Below, one piece after another: positions 9,263 through 18,641 of a stretch of 64,000 bases of DNA. Origin of the DNA: Bacteroidota bacterium (lineage in GTDB: Bacteria; Bacteroidota; Bacteroidia; Chitinophagales; BACL12); NCBI GenBank assembly GCA_016715425.1, contig JADKAC010000001.1, positions 186,001-250,000 of the forward strand, in the 5' to 3' direction. Each line of letters begins with the position of its first letter. The first letter of the stretch is position 1. Position numbers and translations under genes: made by a program. The notes below the pieces were generated by a model. That model was not told the origin of the DNA. It saw only the letters and a list, made by a program, of their open reading frames with translations, and ran no database searches.

Positions 9263-10228
9263 TTATATAGCTATATCAATTATTACATTCCCTGTCTTCT
9301 GCCCACTTTCTACATAAGTATGCGCTTCCATAATATTATCAAGCGGAAAATGTCTGTCGATTACCGGTTTAAATTTACCGGATATTACCAGCTCTTTTAA
9401 GAATATTACATCCTCTTTTGTAATAGTAGGAATTGGAAACAACACTCGTTTGCCTTTAGCAAACTGAGTAATTATTGCATAAAAAACATTCTCTGAATTT
9501 TTACCCAATTCTGTGGAAATATAGATTCCTTTTTTAGTAAGAATAGGTTTGCATTTTCCAAAGGAAGTTTTGCCAACAGCATCAAAAACAAAATCAAATT
9601 TTTGTTGTGTTTGTGTAAAGTCTTCTTGCAAATAATCAATCACAGCATCTGCACCAAGTGATTTTACTAACGCCACATTATTTGTATTACAAACTGCGGT
9701 GACATGTGCTCCAAAATGTTTTAGTAATTGTACAGCAGCGGAACCGATTGCACCTGTGGCACCATACACCATTACATGTTGACCGCTCTGCACTTTTGCC
9801 GCCCGAATATCAACGAGTGCATAATGCGCACCTTCAGTAATACAAGCTGCTTCAATAAATGAAATAGTATCAGGAATAGATGCAATTGCATCCGCTTCCC
9901 GCACGATCATATATTCCGCATGTCCACCAAAATGTGTATCATTAAATCCAAAAATTCTATCACCAATTTTAAAAGAGGAAACGCTGCTGCCAATTTGTTC
10001 AATTACACCGGCAAATTCATTACCCAACACTTTATACTTTGGCTTAAACAGTCCTGTGAAAAAACGTGAAATAAAATATTGTGCACTTCGTAATCCGGTA
10101 TCGGTTCTATTTACAGTGGAAGCTATTACTTTAATTAAAATTTCATCTTCTTTTGGAATAGGTTTATCTATTTCCTGAATAGAAACAACATCGGGAGGTC
10201 CATAGTGATTATAAATTGCTGCTTTCAT
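9263..10228 (-). CDS. NAD(P)-dependent MDR-family alcohol dehydrogenase / quinone oxidoreductase
   Basis: A 321-residue medium-chain dehydrogenase/reductase. The GroES-like N-domain (about 1-120) has GNEFAGVIEQIG and GDRIFGF. The Rossmann domain (about 125-260) has MVYGATGAIGSAAVQLLKHFG, the nucleotide-binding glycine motif of the zinc-independent quinone-reductase branch. The cysteine and histidine ligands of zinc-dependent members are not evident. Substrate unknown; such enzymes usually reduce quinones, enones or aldehydes. A 9-bp inverted repeat lies 19 bp before the start and may be an operator. The VOC and cupin genes lie just upstream on the same strand. Confidence 0.88.
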   Translation of the reverse strand: MKAAIYNHYGPPDVVSIQEIDKPIPKEDEILIKVIASTVNRTDTGLRSAQYFISRFFTGLFKPKYKVLGNEFAGVIEQIGSSVSSFKIGDRIFGFNDTHFGGHAEYMIVREADAIASIPDTISFIEAACITEGAHYALVDIRAAKVQSGQHVMVYGATGAIGSAAVQLLKHFGAHVTAVCNTNNVALVKSLGADAVIDYLQEDFTQTQQKFDFVFDAVGKTSFGKCKPILTKKGIYISTELGKNSENVFYAIITQFAKGKRVLFPIPTITKEDVIFLKELVISGKFKPVIDRHFPLDNIMEAHTYVESGQKTGNVIIDIAI

Positions 10229-10246
10229 TTTATTTTATTTCAACTA

Positions 10247-10269
10247 TCGGTTGGTATATCACCAACCGA
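10247..10269. promoter_or_regulatory. 9-bp perfect inverted repeat (possible operator) before the MDR gene
   Basis: tcggttggt and accaaccga flank a 5-base spacer. The repeat sits between the VOC gene end and the MDR start. There is no T-run after it on the minus strand, so it is a poor terminator. Its size and position suit a TetR-like operator, but no regulator gene is adjacent. Confidence 0.45.
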
Positions 10270-10282
10270 AAATTTTTATAAA

Positions 10283-10807
10283 TTATCTATGCTGATCCAA
10301 TAATATTTGATTGCCATCCGGATCAATTAAAACAATACTTGCCGGACCACTTGTTTTTTCATCCGCTTCTGAAACTAAAGTAACACCTTTGCTTTTCAAC
10401 TGCTTTTGAATATCTCTTATATCAGTAAATTCTTTCACCTCTTTTGCATTTTCATCCCAACCCGGATTAAAGGTTAGAATATTCCCTTCAAACATTCCTT
10501 GAAATATACCGATGAGTGCATTGCCATTTTTCATGATGAGATAATTGTTTTTAATGTCACCACCAAAAACAGTGAATCCAAGATTTTCATAAAATGTTTT
10601 TGAAGCATGAATATCCTTGACATTCAAACTCATTGAGAATGCGCCTAATTGCATATTTTCTAAATTGTTTGGTTGTTGATTAATTTGTAATGGATTATTG
10701 TTTGGTAATTCAGAATTTGTATTTGCAAACAAATTGTATTTCGCAAAACCAATTCCTGTGATTAACAAACTCATTTTCTTTATCCAGTTTCTTCTGTTTG
10801 TTTTCAT
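10283..10807 (-). CDS. VOC (glyoxalase/bleomycin-resistance) family protein with export-like N-terminus
   Basis: 174 residues. Residues 1-30 begin MKTNRRNWIKKMSLL, a twin-arginine-like n-region followed by a short hydrophobic stretch. The VOC fold follows (about 55-172), with two beta-alpha-beta-beta-beta units visible from FSMSLNVKDIHASKTFYENLG and ASIVLIDPDGNQILL. VOC proteins bind a metal and act as isomerases, dioxygenases or resistance proteins; which applies is not clear. The neighbours are a cupin protein (upstream) and the MDR oxidoreductase (downstream), all minus strand, possibly a small stress or detoxification group. Confidence 0.8.
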   Translation of the reverse strand: MKTNRRNWIKKMSLLITGIGFAKYNLFANTNSELPNNNPLQINQQPNNLENMQLGAFSMSLNVKDIHASKTFYENLGFTVFGGDIKNNYLIMKNGNALIGIFQGMFEGNILTFNPGWDENAKEVKEFTDIRDIQKQLKSKGVTLVSEADEKTSGPASIVLIDPDGNQILLDQHR

Positions 10808-10829
10808 AATATGTATTTTAAAAAGTGAT

Positions 10830-11204
10830 TTAAATCCAGTCTAATTTTTTTACTGTCAATGCACTCTCCACATCTCCTGTATGCTGTGTGGCTTTCGGTT
10901 CGAATAATAAATTAAAAACTATTTCACCGTTAGTATGTGGCCTGTGTTCAACACCTTTCGGTACTATTATTATTTCGCCTTCTTTTACTTCTACTGTTTT
11001 CTCATCTCTGAAATCCATAAGTAAAGTGCCTTTAAAAACCATAAATAATTCATCTTCATTTGCATGACTATGCCACACAAAATCATCTTTCAGTTTACAA
11101 AGTTTTACATACTGACCATTCAGTTCACCAATTAGGTGCGGCGTCCATAGCGAGTCGAATAATGAAAATTTTTGTATGATGTTTATTGGCTTAATATCTT
11201 GCAT
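10830..11204 (-). CDS. small cupin-domain protein
   Basis: I place the start at 11204 (MQDIKPINIIQKF), giving 124 residues. The frame is open upstream to 11300, but those 32 residues have no conserved look. The single cupin barrel shows the first motif W-H-x-H-x-N-E-D-E (VWHSHANEDELFMVFKG, metal ligands H, H, E) and the second motif VPKGVEHRPHT with its histidine. It probably binds a divalent metal; role unknown. It is on the same strand as the VOC protein, 22 bp upstream. Confidence 0.85.
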   Translation of the reverse strand: MQDIKPINIIQKFSLFDSLWTPHLIGELNGQYVKLCKLKDDFVWHSHANEDELFMVFKGTLLMDFRDEKTVEVKEGEIIIVPKGVEHRPHTNGEIVFNLLFEPKATQHTGDVESALTVKKLDWI

Positions 11205-11300
11205 AGTGTAATGTTTTATATTGAAATAAAATTGAAATAGAAAGTGTTGAATATGCAAATTAAAAGTATAAATTATTTTCGAATGTGGAAGTAATTGCAC

Positions 11301-11657
11301 TTAATTAAACCAAACAGCATATCCTTTTCTGCGCAGATTCCAGGCGAGTTTTTCTTCCATCTTTAAAGCTTCTGCTCTTGTCATTGGTTTTTCATTAATG
11401 GCATCGTATAAACTTGGTCGAAGATAGGTTCCATATTTTTCTACAATATTGGATGAGAGTTTATTTCCATTTTTATTTCTGTAACCTGTTTTGTGTTGTT
11501 CAAATCGCTCTTTCGGTGTTTTGCTTGTCATACCTACATACAAACATTCGAGGACGCCATTGAATTGTGGATTGGCATTTCTGAATTTATAATTTTCAGT
11601 AAATACCCGTTTGGATAATTCAATTACATATACTTTGTAATTCAAAATTGAAATCAA
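11301..11657 (-). CDS. GIY-YIG-like small protein
   Basis: 118 residues. The N-terminal KVYVIEL strand, the LYVGMTSKTPKERFEQHKTGY segment with the expected Arg, and a later acidic residue in KMEEKLAW match the layout of the GIY-YIG nuclease fold. Stand-alone members can be DNA repair nucleases, but the first motif is degenerate (YVIEL rather than GIY), so activity is uncertain. It sits 5 bp from the membrane-protein gene that precedes it on the same strand. Confidence 0.55.
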   Translation of the reverse strand: MISILNYKVYVIELSKRVFTENYKFRNANPQFNGVLECLYVGMTSKTPKERFEQHKTGYRNKNGNKLSSNIVEKYGTYLRPSLYDAINEKPMTRAEALKMEEKLAWNLRRKGYAVWFN

Positions 11658-11662
11658 TTAAT

Positions 11663-11959
11663 TTATGGAAGGATATATATTTTTTTTATCATTAGCATTC
11701 CAATAATGCACAGAACGGAAATTATAATCATGATATTATACTTGCGGTAATAGTTAAGTATAGTCATACATAATATTACAAAAGCACATAATAAAGACGC
11801 TAATAAAAAAGGTTTAACTTCTATATAACTTATGCTGATTGCAGAAATACTTTGTAAACGGAATGGTTCGTACAAGCTGCGAAGTAATGCTATAAAAATA
11901 ATGATGGTAGCAATTTTTGAAAGCTTCTTTCTGTCTTTAAAAAAATGTTTGAGTGCCAC
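11663..11959 (-). CDS. small three-helix membrane protein, function unknown
   Basis: 98 residues with a basic N-terminus (KHFFKDRKKLSK) and three hydrophobic segments near 15-32, 48-66 and 72-92. I do not recognise a family. It is directly followed by the GIY-YIG-like gene. The region upstream of its start is a palindromic repeat zone shared with the end of pyruvate carboxylase. Confidence 0.55.
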   Translation of the reverse strand: MALKHFFKDRKKLSKIATIIIFIALLRSLYEPFRLQSISAISISYIEVKPFLLASLLCAFVILCMTILNYYRKYNIMIIISVLCIIGMLMIKKIYILP

Positions 11960-12005
11960 GGTATTTATTTATAACATCAAATTTCAACTTATTTTTTGAG
12001 AGTGA

Positions 12006-12208
12006 AAGAAATGCAGCCACTTATGTATAAAAGAAATGAAGCCTTGAATGCAAATAAAAAAGCAGCCACAAATACAAAAAGAAATGCAGCCACGAATGCA
12101 CGAATATTTATATTACACGAATGCACGAATAAATTTTTTATTTATAAATAATTAAAGACGATTCGTGCATTCGAGTTTTTTATTCGTGCATTCGTGGCTG
12201 CATTTCTT
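12006..12208. repeat. nested palindrome with 28-bp perfect arms plus degenerate direct copies
   Basis: Arms at 12079-12106 and 12181-12208 are perfectly complementary over 28 bp (agaaatgcagccacgaat... form). Inside them a second pair at 12118-12130 and 12161-12173 (cgaatgcacgaat) is also perfect. Before the left arm, partial copies of aagaaatgcagccac occur at 12006, 12031 and 12061. The element lies between the pyruvate carboxylase stop and the start of the small membrane protein gene. I recall the motif GCCACGAATGCACGAAT as a widespread bacterial intergenic repeat. It could act as a terminator or be a MITE-like/REP-like element. Confidence 0.85.
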
Positions 12209-12245
12209 ATTAGTACGATTTGCAATTCGAATTTAAATTTCAAAC

Positions 12246-15200
12246 TTACTCCATCTCTACTACCACATCATCGGCTTCCAACATAGTGCGTTCTGCTAAT
12301 ACAATTGTTTTTATTTTACCATCTGCATTTGCAGTAATCGTAGTTTCCATTTTCATTGCTTCAATAGTAAACAGCGGTTGATTTTTTTTCACTGCATCAC
12401 CTGCTTTCACAAATATTTTAGCAAGGCTACCTTGTAAAGGAGCACCAATTTCTTTATCGCCGCTCACCTTTTTATGCAGCACTCTTTTTACCTCAATATT
12501 TTTATCAGCACATTCAATTACTCTTGTTTGTCCGTTTAATCTGAAGAACACAGCACGCATTCCATTTTCATCCGCAGGTAAAATATTCAGCAAGCGCACC
12601 ATAATGCTTTTGCCTTTATCAATGGTGATGAGTATCTCTTCATTTTGTTGCAAGCCATAAAAGAAATAAGGTGTAGGAATTACACTTACATCACCGTATT
12701 CTTTTTTATGATTGAAATAATCTTCATACACTTTCGGATATAATTTATAGCTCAGAAAATCTGTCATTTCCACACGGTTACCAAATTTTTCTTTGAATGC
12801 AGCAAACTCTTTTTCGAAGTCAACAGGTTCCAAATGTTTATTCGGTAAATCAGTATAGGGTTTTATATCTTTTAAAATTATTTCCTGCAAGGTTTTTGGA
12901 AATCCACCATATGGCTGACCAAGATCACCTCTGAAAAATCCAATTACTGATTGCGGAAATGAAAGTGTTGCGCCTTTATTAAAAATATCTTCTTTCGTAA
13001 AATTATTGGTTACCATAAACATCGCCATATCGCCAACTACTTTACTACTTGGTGTAACTTTTACTACATCGCCAAACATTTCATTCACATCTTCATACGC
13101 TTTTTTAATGTCGGGTAATTTTTCTCCCAATCCTAAACCAAAAGCCTGTGGACGTAAATTAGAATATTGTCCTCCGGGAATTTCATTGCGATATACTTGT
13201 GCTGTTCCTGCTTTTAATCCACTTTCAAATGGATAATATATTTCACGCACATTTTCCCAGTAATCTGAAAACTGATTTAAAGAATGTAAATTAAAATCTG
13301 TTTGATACGGCGTATTACGCAAACTCTCCACCAAGCTTTCAAAATTCGGTTGCGATGTAAGTCCACTCATACTTCCCAAAGCAACATCCACCACATCCAC
13401 TCCGGCTTCAATTGCTTTTAAATAAGTGGCAGCTTGCACAGATGAAGTATCATGTGTATGCAAATGAATTGGAATATCAATTGCCTTTTTTAATTCGGTA
13501 ACCAATAGAGAAGCAGCATATGGTTTTAATAAACCGGTCATATCTTTTATAGCAAGAATATGTGCACCGGCATCTTCTAATTTTCGTGCAAGATCTAAAT
13601 AGTATTGTAAATTATATTTTGTTCTGTTCGGATCCAAAATATCACCTGTATAACTGATAGCAGCTTCTGCAATTCCACCCGTTCTTTCTCTCACCGTTTT
13701 TATACTCACTAACATACTGTCCACCCAATTCAATGAATCGAAAATGCGGAACACATCATTGCCATTTTTCCACGCTTCTTCAATAAATTTTTCTACAAGA
13801 TTATCGGGATAAGAAGTATATCCAACTGCATTAGAACCACGCAACAACATTTGCAATAAAATATTCGGCATTGCTTCACGCAGTAATTGTAATCGCTTCC
13901 ATGGATCCTCATATAAAAATCGCATCGCTACGTCAAAGGTGGCCCCACCCCATACTTCCATACTAAAAGTTTGCGGATGATTTTGTGCATAGCTCGCTGC
14001 CACTTTCATCAGGTCTGTTGTGCGCACTCTTGTTGCCAATAAACTCTGATGTGCATCCCGCATTGTGGTGTCCGTAAACATCACTTGCTTTTGCGACTTT
14101 AACCATTGTGCAAATTTTTCAGGGCCTAGTTCATCCAATAATTGTTTGGTGCCTTTTGCTGGAATTTTATCTGCATCATAATCAGGAATAATTGGTGTAA
14201 TAAATTTTTTATTCGGGTCATAATTTTTTACATCCGGATTTCCATTCACACATACTTCCGCAAGATATTTTAAAATACGTGTGCCTCTGTCGAGCTTTGG
14301 TGGAAATTGCAATACATCAGGATGTTCCTCCAAAAAGTTTACGGTAATATTTCCTTCCTGAAAATCAGGGTGATCTAAAATATTTTCTAAGAAAGCAATA
14401 TTTGTTTTTACACCACGAATTCTAAATTCAGCAAGTGTTCTTCGCATACGTTGAATCGTACCTTTAAAAGTGCGACCGGAGGCAGTAACTTTTGCAAGCA
14501 TAGAATCAAAGAAGGGAGAAATTTTTACACCGGGATACGAACTGCCTTCATCAATACGAATTCCAAAACCACCTGCATTGCGATAAGCAATCACAGTCCC
14601 GTAATCAGGTTTAAAATCTTGTGTCGGATCTTCTGTGGTAATTCTACATTGCACTGCAAAACCATTCAGCGCAACTGTTTCCTGTGATTGAATAAATATT
14701 CCTGACGAATCCAAACGATGACCGCTTGCAATTAAAATTTGCGAACGAACAATGTCAATTCCTGTAATTACTTCTGTAACTGTATGCTCCACCTGAATAC
14801 GTGGATTCACTTCTATGAAATAAATATTCTGGTCCTTGTCCACTAAAAATTCAACAGTACCTGCATTATTATAACCCACATGTTTTGCAATGCGCAATGC
14901 ATAATCATATAATTTATTTTTTACTTCCTGCGGTAAATTTGGTGCAGGAGCAATTTCAATTACTTTTTGAAAACGGCGTTGCAATGAACAATCTCTTTCA
15001 TATAAATGCACGATGTTGCCATGGCGATCACCCAGAATTTGCACTTCAATATGTTTTGGCTGCACCACAAATTTTTCCATGAACAGTGTATCATCTCCAA
15101 ATGCATTTCCCGCTTCTCGTTGTGCTTCATTAAAACCTTTTCTTAATTCTTCATCACTATACACTCTGCGCATTCCACGACCACCACCACCGGCAGCAGC

Positions 15201-15680
15201 TTTCAACATAATAGGATAACCGATTATTTGTGCTTCCGCCAATGCAATTTCTACTGAAGTTAGCGGCTCTTTATTATCTGGAATTACAGGCACCTTTGTT
15301 TCAACCGCAACTTTTTTTGCAGCGATTTTATCACCCAATTGCTCCATCACTTCAGGATCTGGTCCAATGAAAATAATGTCCTCATCACGACAGCGTTTTG
15401 CGAATTGTACATTCTCACTTAAAAAACCATATCCCGGATGAATGGCATTTACACCTTCACGTTTTGCGACACGTATTATTTCTTCAATATCCAAATAAGG
15501 TTTCAGCGGATCAATATCTTTTCCTACCTGATATGCTTCATCGGCTTTGTAACGATGCAAAGAATAGCGGTCTTCAAAAGTGTAAATAGCTACCGTGCGG
15601 ATTCCCAACTCGGTGGCGGCTCGCAATACACGTATGGCTATTTCACCCCGGTTTGCCACCATCAATTTAGTAATTTTCAT
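12246..15680 (-). CDS. pyc: pyruvate carboxylase
   Basis: ATP- and biotin-dependent carboxylation of pyruvate to oxaloacetate, the main anaplerotic step. All modules lie on one 1144-residue chain, the normal length. The biotin carboxylase domain (about 1-450) has ANRGEIAIRV and the ATP-grasp loop GGGGRGMR. The carboxyltransferase domain (about 530-800) has FTDTTMRDAHQSLLATR, the metal-binding HLHTHDTSS and the AIKDMTGLLKP lysine. The PC tetramerisation/allosteric linker follows. The biotinyl domain ends in EAMKMETTI (biotin lysine K1110). It is monocistronic, with a palindromic repeat behind it. The identification is secure. Confidence 0.97.
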   Translation of the reverse strand: MKITKLMVANRGEIAIRVLRAATELGIRTVAIYTFEDRYSLHRYKADEAYQVGKDIDPLKPYLDIEEIIRVAKREGVNAIHPGYGFLSENVQFAKRCRDEDIIFIGPDPEVMEQLGDKIAAKKVAVETKVPVIPDNKEPLTSVEIALAEAQIIGYPIMLKAAAGGGGRGMRRVYSDEELRKGFNEAQREAGNAFGDDTLFMEKFVVQPKHIEVQILGDRHGNIVHLYERDCSLQRRFQKVIEIAPAPNLPQEVKNKLYDYALRIAKHVGYNNAGTVEFLVDKDQNIYFIEVNPRIQVEHTVTEVITGIDIVRSQILIASGHRLDSSGIFIQSQETVALNGFAVQCRITTEDPTQDFKPDYGTVIAYRNAGGFGIRIDEGSSYPGVKISPFFDSMLAKVTASGRTFKGTIQRMRRTLAEFRIRGVKTNIAFLENILDHPDFQEGNITVNFLEEHPDVLQFPPKLDRGTRILKYLAEVCVNGNPDVKNYDPNKKFITPIIPDYDADKIPAKGTKQLLDELGPEKFAQWLKSQKQVMFTDTTMRDAHQSLLATRVRTTDLMKVAASYAQNHPQTFSMEVWGGATFDVAMRFLYEDPWKRLQLLREAMPNILLQMLLRGSNAVGYTSYPDNLVEKFIEEAWKNGNDVFRIFDSLNWVDSMLVSIKTVRERTGGIAEAAISYTGDILDPNRTKYNLQYYLDLARKLEDAGAHILAIKDMTGLLKPYAASLLVTELKKAIDIPIHLHTHDTSSVQAATYLKAIEAGVDVVDVALGSMSGLTSQPNFESLVESLRNTPYQTDFNLHSLNQFSDYWENVREIYYPFESGLKAGTAQVYRNEIPGGQYSNLRPQAFGLGLGEKLPDIKKAYEDVNEMFGDVVKVTPSSKVVGDMAMFMVTNNFTKEDIFNKGATLSFPQSVIGFFRGDLGQPYGGFPKTLQEIILKDIKPYTDLPNKHLEPVDFEKEFAAFKEKFGNRVEMTDFLSYKLYPKVYEDYFNHKKEYGDVSVIPTPYFFYGLQQNEEILITIDKGKSIMVRLLNILPADENGMRAVFFRLNGQTRVIECADKNIEVKRVLHKKVSGDKEIGAPLQGSLAKIFVKAGDAVKKNQPLFTIEAMKMETTITANADGKIKTIVLAERTMLEADDVVVEME

Positions 15681-15853
15681 AAAATGGATTTGATTTTAAG
15701 TAATGCAATATTATAAACAGAACAGGATTAAAATACAAAAAATATTAAAGTTGGAAATTACAAGATTGTTTTTGTGATTTCTTTTTTTAGCTAAAAAGAA
15801 AATGTATTTAAAAATATGTGGATACCAATTTCTCTTTCTATTTAGCGAAACAG

Positions 15854-15861
15854 TAATTTCG
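15854..15861 (+). promoter_or_regulatory. -7-like box (TAATTTCG) for the small lipoprotein gene
   Basis: TAATTTCG matches TAnnTTTG at seven of eight positions and ends 16 bp before the ATG at 15878. No clear -33 element. Confidence 0.35.
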
Positions 15862-15877
15862 CAGCGCAAAATAAATC

Positions 15878-16102
15878 ATGAAAAAATCTGTATTACTCTT
15901 AACTCTTTTAGCTGCCTTCAGTTTCTTATTCAGCGCTTGTCAGCAATGTTCCACCTGTACATATGAATATACAGTGAGTGGCAATCCCGCTACTTACTCC
16001 GAAGAATATTGCGGAAGCAAAAGTGAAGTGGATAAATTTGAATCCGACTTTGAACAGGATGCAGCAGCAGTTCAGGCAAATGCGGCATGCACTCGTAAAT
16101 AG
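15878..16102 (+). CDS. small cysteine-rich lipoprotein, function unknown
   Basis: 74 residues. The signal sequence MKKSVLLLTLLAAFSFLFSAC ends in a lipobox-like FSAC, so the mature protein should be lipid-anchored at Cys21. The mature part contains CSTC, a further Cys in EEYCGSK and one in AACTRK, plus an acidic helix-like stretch (SEVDKFESDFEQDAAA). I know no function. It is a stand-alone gene about 100 bp before ftsK with its own -7-like box. Confidence 0.7.
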   Translation: MKKSVLLLTLLAAFSFLFSACQQCSTCTYEYTVSGNPATYSEEYCGSKSEVDKFESDFEQDAAAVQANAACTRK

Positions 16103-16204
16103 AATGTATAATTCCGTTTCCATTTTCGACTACACCGGATAACAGTGGTGTATAAAATGCGTTTCTTCTACCTATACCTTTCATTACTTTAGCCCGCAGA
16201 ATCC

Positions 16205-18589
16205 ATGGCCAAATCCAAGAAAAATACTACTGCCAATAAACTCACTTTTAAAGGCTTTATACGTGATGAACGCACTCGTCAGATTAGCGGGGTGATGATG
16301 ATATTATTTAGTTTCTTTTTGCTGGTAGCATTTATTTCCTATTTGCTTACTTGGAAGCAAGATCAGGATATGGTGTGGACTCAGCCATGGAAACAATTGT
16401 TTAATTCTGAAGTGAAAGTGAATAATCATCTGGGGAAATTGGGTGCAGTGGTAAGTCATCAATTTTTTTATCGCTGGTTTGGAATCAGCAGTTTCTTTTT
16501 TGTAGCGTGGTTTTTTACATTAGGGATAAATACATTTTTTGGAAAACGTGTTTTTAATAATCGTAAAATTATCGGGCAAGGAGTTATCATACTTATATGG
16601 TTAAGTACAACGCTTGCATTTATTTTATACAATACAGGTTTCCCTTGGGGTGGGGCATTTGGAAAAGGCACTTATTTAACTCTGGAAGGATTGATGGGGA
16701 AAATTGGTGCTGCCGCTTTTCTTTTAGTGTTTGCAGTTATTTATCTGATTGTTTTTACAAATATTGATTTCAAGGCGCTTTTAGAATTATTAAAGCCCAA
16801 ACCAAAACCCATATTAAGCGAAGAAGAAATTGCTGCTGAAAAAGCTGAAGCTGTTCCTATTCCACCAACCTATTCTTCTGTAAAAGATTTGGAAGAGAAA
16901 AAGGAAGTGGAGATGGAATTGAAAATAATTGAGCCCAAACCTGTTCAACAAATTCCAATTGAGTTGGAGAAAGAAGAAAAAATTGAAGTGGAAGAAGTGG
17001 AAGAACCGGAGTCCGAAGATGAACATGAATTAGAAGTGGCAGAATCCGTGGATGAAAAAGTATTGCATGAATATTCCAATTATAATTTTGATCCGACATT
17101 AAATTTACCGGGATATAAATATCCGGTGATACAATTATTAGAGGAATATTCCAATGATGGAATTTCTATTAATACCGAAGAATTAGAGCGCAATAAAGAT
17201 CAGATTATCGGCACACTGAATAATTATAATATTCAGATATCAAAAATTAAAGCAACGATAGGTCCAACGGTTACGCTGTATGAAATAATTCCAGCAGCAG
17301 GTGTGCGCATCAGCAAAATAAAAAATCTGGAAGATGATATTGCATTAAGTCTTGCCGCTTTAGGAATTCGCATTATTGCACCCATTCCGGGTAAGGGAAC
17401 TATTGGTATTGAAGTGCCAAACGTGAATAAAGAAATTGTAAGTATGCGTTCGCAAATTGCATCTGAAAAATTTCAGAATGCAAAAATGGATTTACCCATT
17501 TGTTTGGGTAAAACAATTTCATCTGAAAATTATATTGCTGATCTCACTCGTATGCCGCACTTATTAATGGCAGGCGCAACCGGTCAGGGAAAATCTGTTG
17601 GTATCAATTCCATTTTGATTTCATTATTGTATAAAAAACATCCATCGCAATTAAAATTTGTAATGGTGGATCCAAAGAAAGTGGAGTTGAGTTTATTCAG
17701 TGCAATTGAAAAACATTTCTTAGCAAAACTTCCGGGTGAAGAAGATGCAATTATAACAGATACCAGAAAAGTGGTGAATACACTAAATGCATTGTGTATT
17801 GAAATGGATACCCGTTATGAATTATTAAAAAATGCACAGGTAAGAAATATAAAAGAGTACAATGCAAAATTTACTCGTATGAAATTAAGTCCGAAAGAAG
17901 GACATATATTTCTTCCTTATATTGTATTGGTGGTGGATGAGTTTGCAGATTTAATTATGACTGCAGGTAAAGAAGTGGAAATGCCGATAGCAAGAATTGC
18001 ACAATTGGCAAGAGCAGTAGGAATACATTTAGTAATTGCAACACAACGGCCATCTGTAAATATTATCACCGGAACTATTAAAGCAAACTTCCCTGCACGT
18101 ATTGCATTTAAGGTTGCTTCTAAAGTTGATTCAAGAACTATTTTAGATACGAGCGGAGCCGATCAATTGGTTGGTAGGGGAGATATGTTGTTGAGTATAG
18201 GCAGTGATATTTTGCGCTTGCAATGTCCCTTTGTAGATACCCCGGAAGTGGATCGGGTTGTGGAATTCATTTCCCAACAAAAAGGATTTGATGTAGCATT
18301 TTTATTGCCGGAATATGTAGATGAAAAAGAACAAAAAGAACGCATTGAATTCGGCAGCAACGATAGAGATGATTTATTTTCTGAAGCTGCAAAAATAGTT
18401 GTACAACATCAACAAGGTTCTACATCATTAATACAACGTCGTTTAAAATTAGGTTATAATCGTGCAGGTCGTTTAATGGATCAATTAGAAGATGCAGGTA
18501 TTGTTGGACCCAATGCAGGAAGCAAAGCGAGAGAGGTGTTATACTCTGATATGGCTTCACTGGAACGGTTTTTGCAAACTTTGGTTTAG
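16205..18589 (+). CDS. ftsK: DNA translocase FtsK/SpoIIIE
   Basis: Septum-anchored hexameric ATPase that pumps chromosome DNA and coordinates dimer resolution at division. The N-terminus (about 30-190) has four membrane helices. An acidic linker (about 195-290, rich in Glu) follows. The motor domain has Walker A GATGQGKSVG (about 457) and Walker B VLVVDEFADL (about 582), and a winged-helix gamma domain closes the protein (about 720-790, QRRLKLGYNRAGRLMDQLE). 794 residues is typical for Bacteroidota. lolA follows 52 bp later in the same direction, a common pairing. Confidence 0.95.
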   Translation: MAKSKKNTTANKLTFKGFIRDERTRQISGVMMILFSFFLLVAFISYLLTWKQDQDMVWTQPWKQLFNSEVKVNNHLGKLGAVVSHQFFYRWFGISSFFFVAWFFTLGINTFFGKRVFNNRKIIGQGVIILIWLSTTLAFILYNTGFPWGGAFGKGTYLTLEGLMGKIGAAAFLLVFAVIYLIVFTNIDFKALLELLKPKPKPILSEEEIAAEKAEAVPIPPTYSSVKDLEEKKEVEMELKIIEPKPVQQIPIELEKEEKIEVEEVEEPESEDEHELEVAESVDEKVLHEYSNYNFDPTLNLPGYKYPVIQLLEEYSNDGISINTEELERNKDQIIGTLNNYNIQISKIKATIGPTVTLYEIIPAAGVRISKIKNLEDDIALSLAALGIRIIAPIPGKGTIGIEVPNVNKEIVSMRSQIASEKFQNAKMDLPICLGKTISSENYIADLTRMPHLLMAGATGQGKSVGINSILISLLYKKHPSQLKFVMVDPKKVELSLFSAIEKHFLAKLPGEEDAIITDTRKVVNTLNALCIEMDTRYELLKNAQVRNIKEYNAKFTRMKLSPKEGHIFLPYIVLVVDEFADLIMTAGKEVEMPIARIAQLARAVGIHLVIATQRPSVNIITGTIKANFPARIAFKVASKVDSRTILDTSGADQLVGRGDMLLSIGSDILRLQCPFVDTPEVDRVVEFISQQKGFDVAFLLPEYVDEKEQKERIEFGSNDRDDLFSEAAKIVVQHQQGSTSLIQRRLKLGYNRAGRLMDQLEDAGIVGPNAGSKAREVLYSDMASLERFLQTLV

Positions 18590-18641
18590 CCAAAAAATCA
18601 AATCAATTACAGTATTTAATTTTGAATCATATAAATAATTT

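Noticed and set aside
10247..10269. Inverted repeat as a Rho-independent terminator for the VOC gene
   Set aside because: On the minus strand the stem is followed by TAGTTGAAA, with no T-run, so termination is unlikely.
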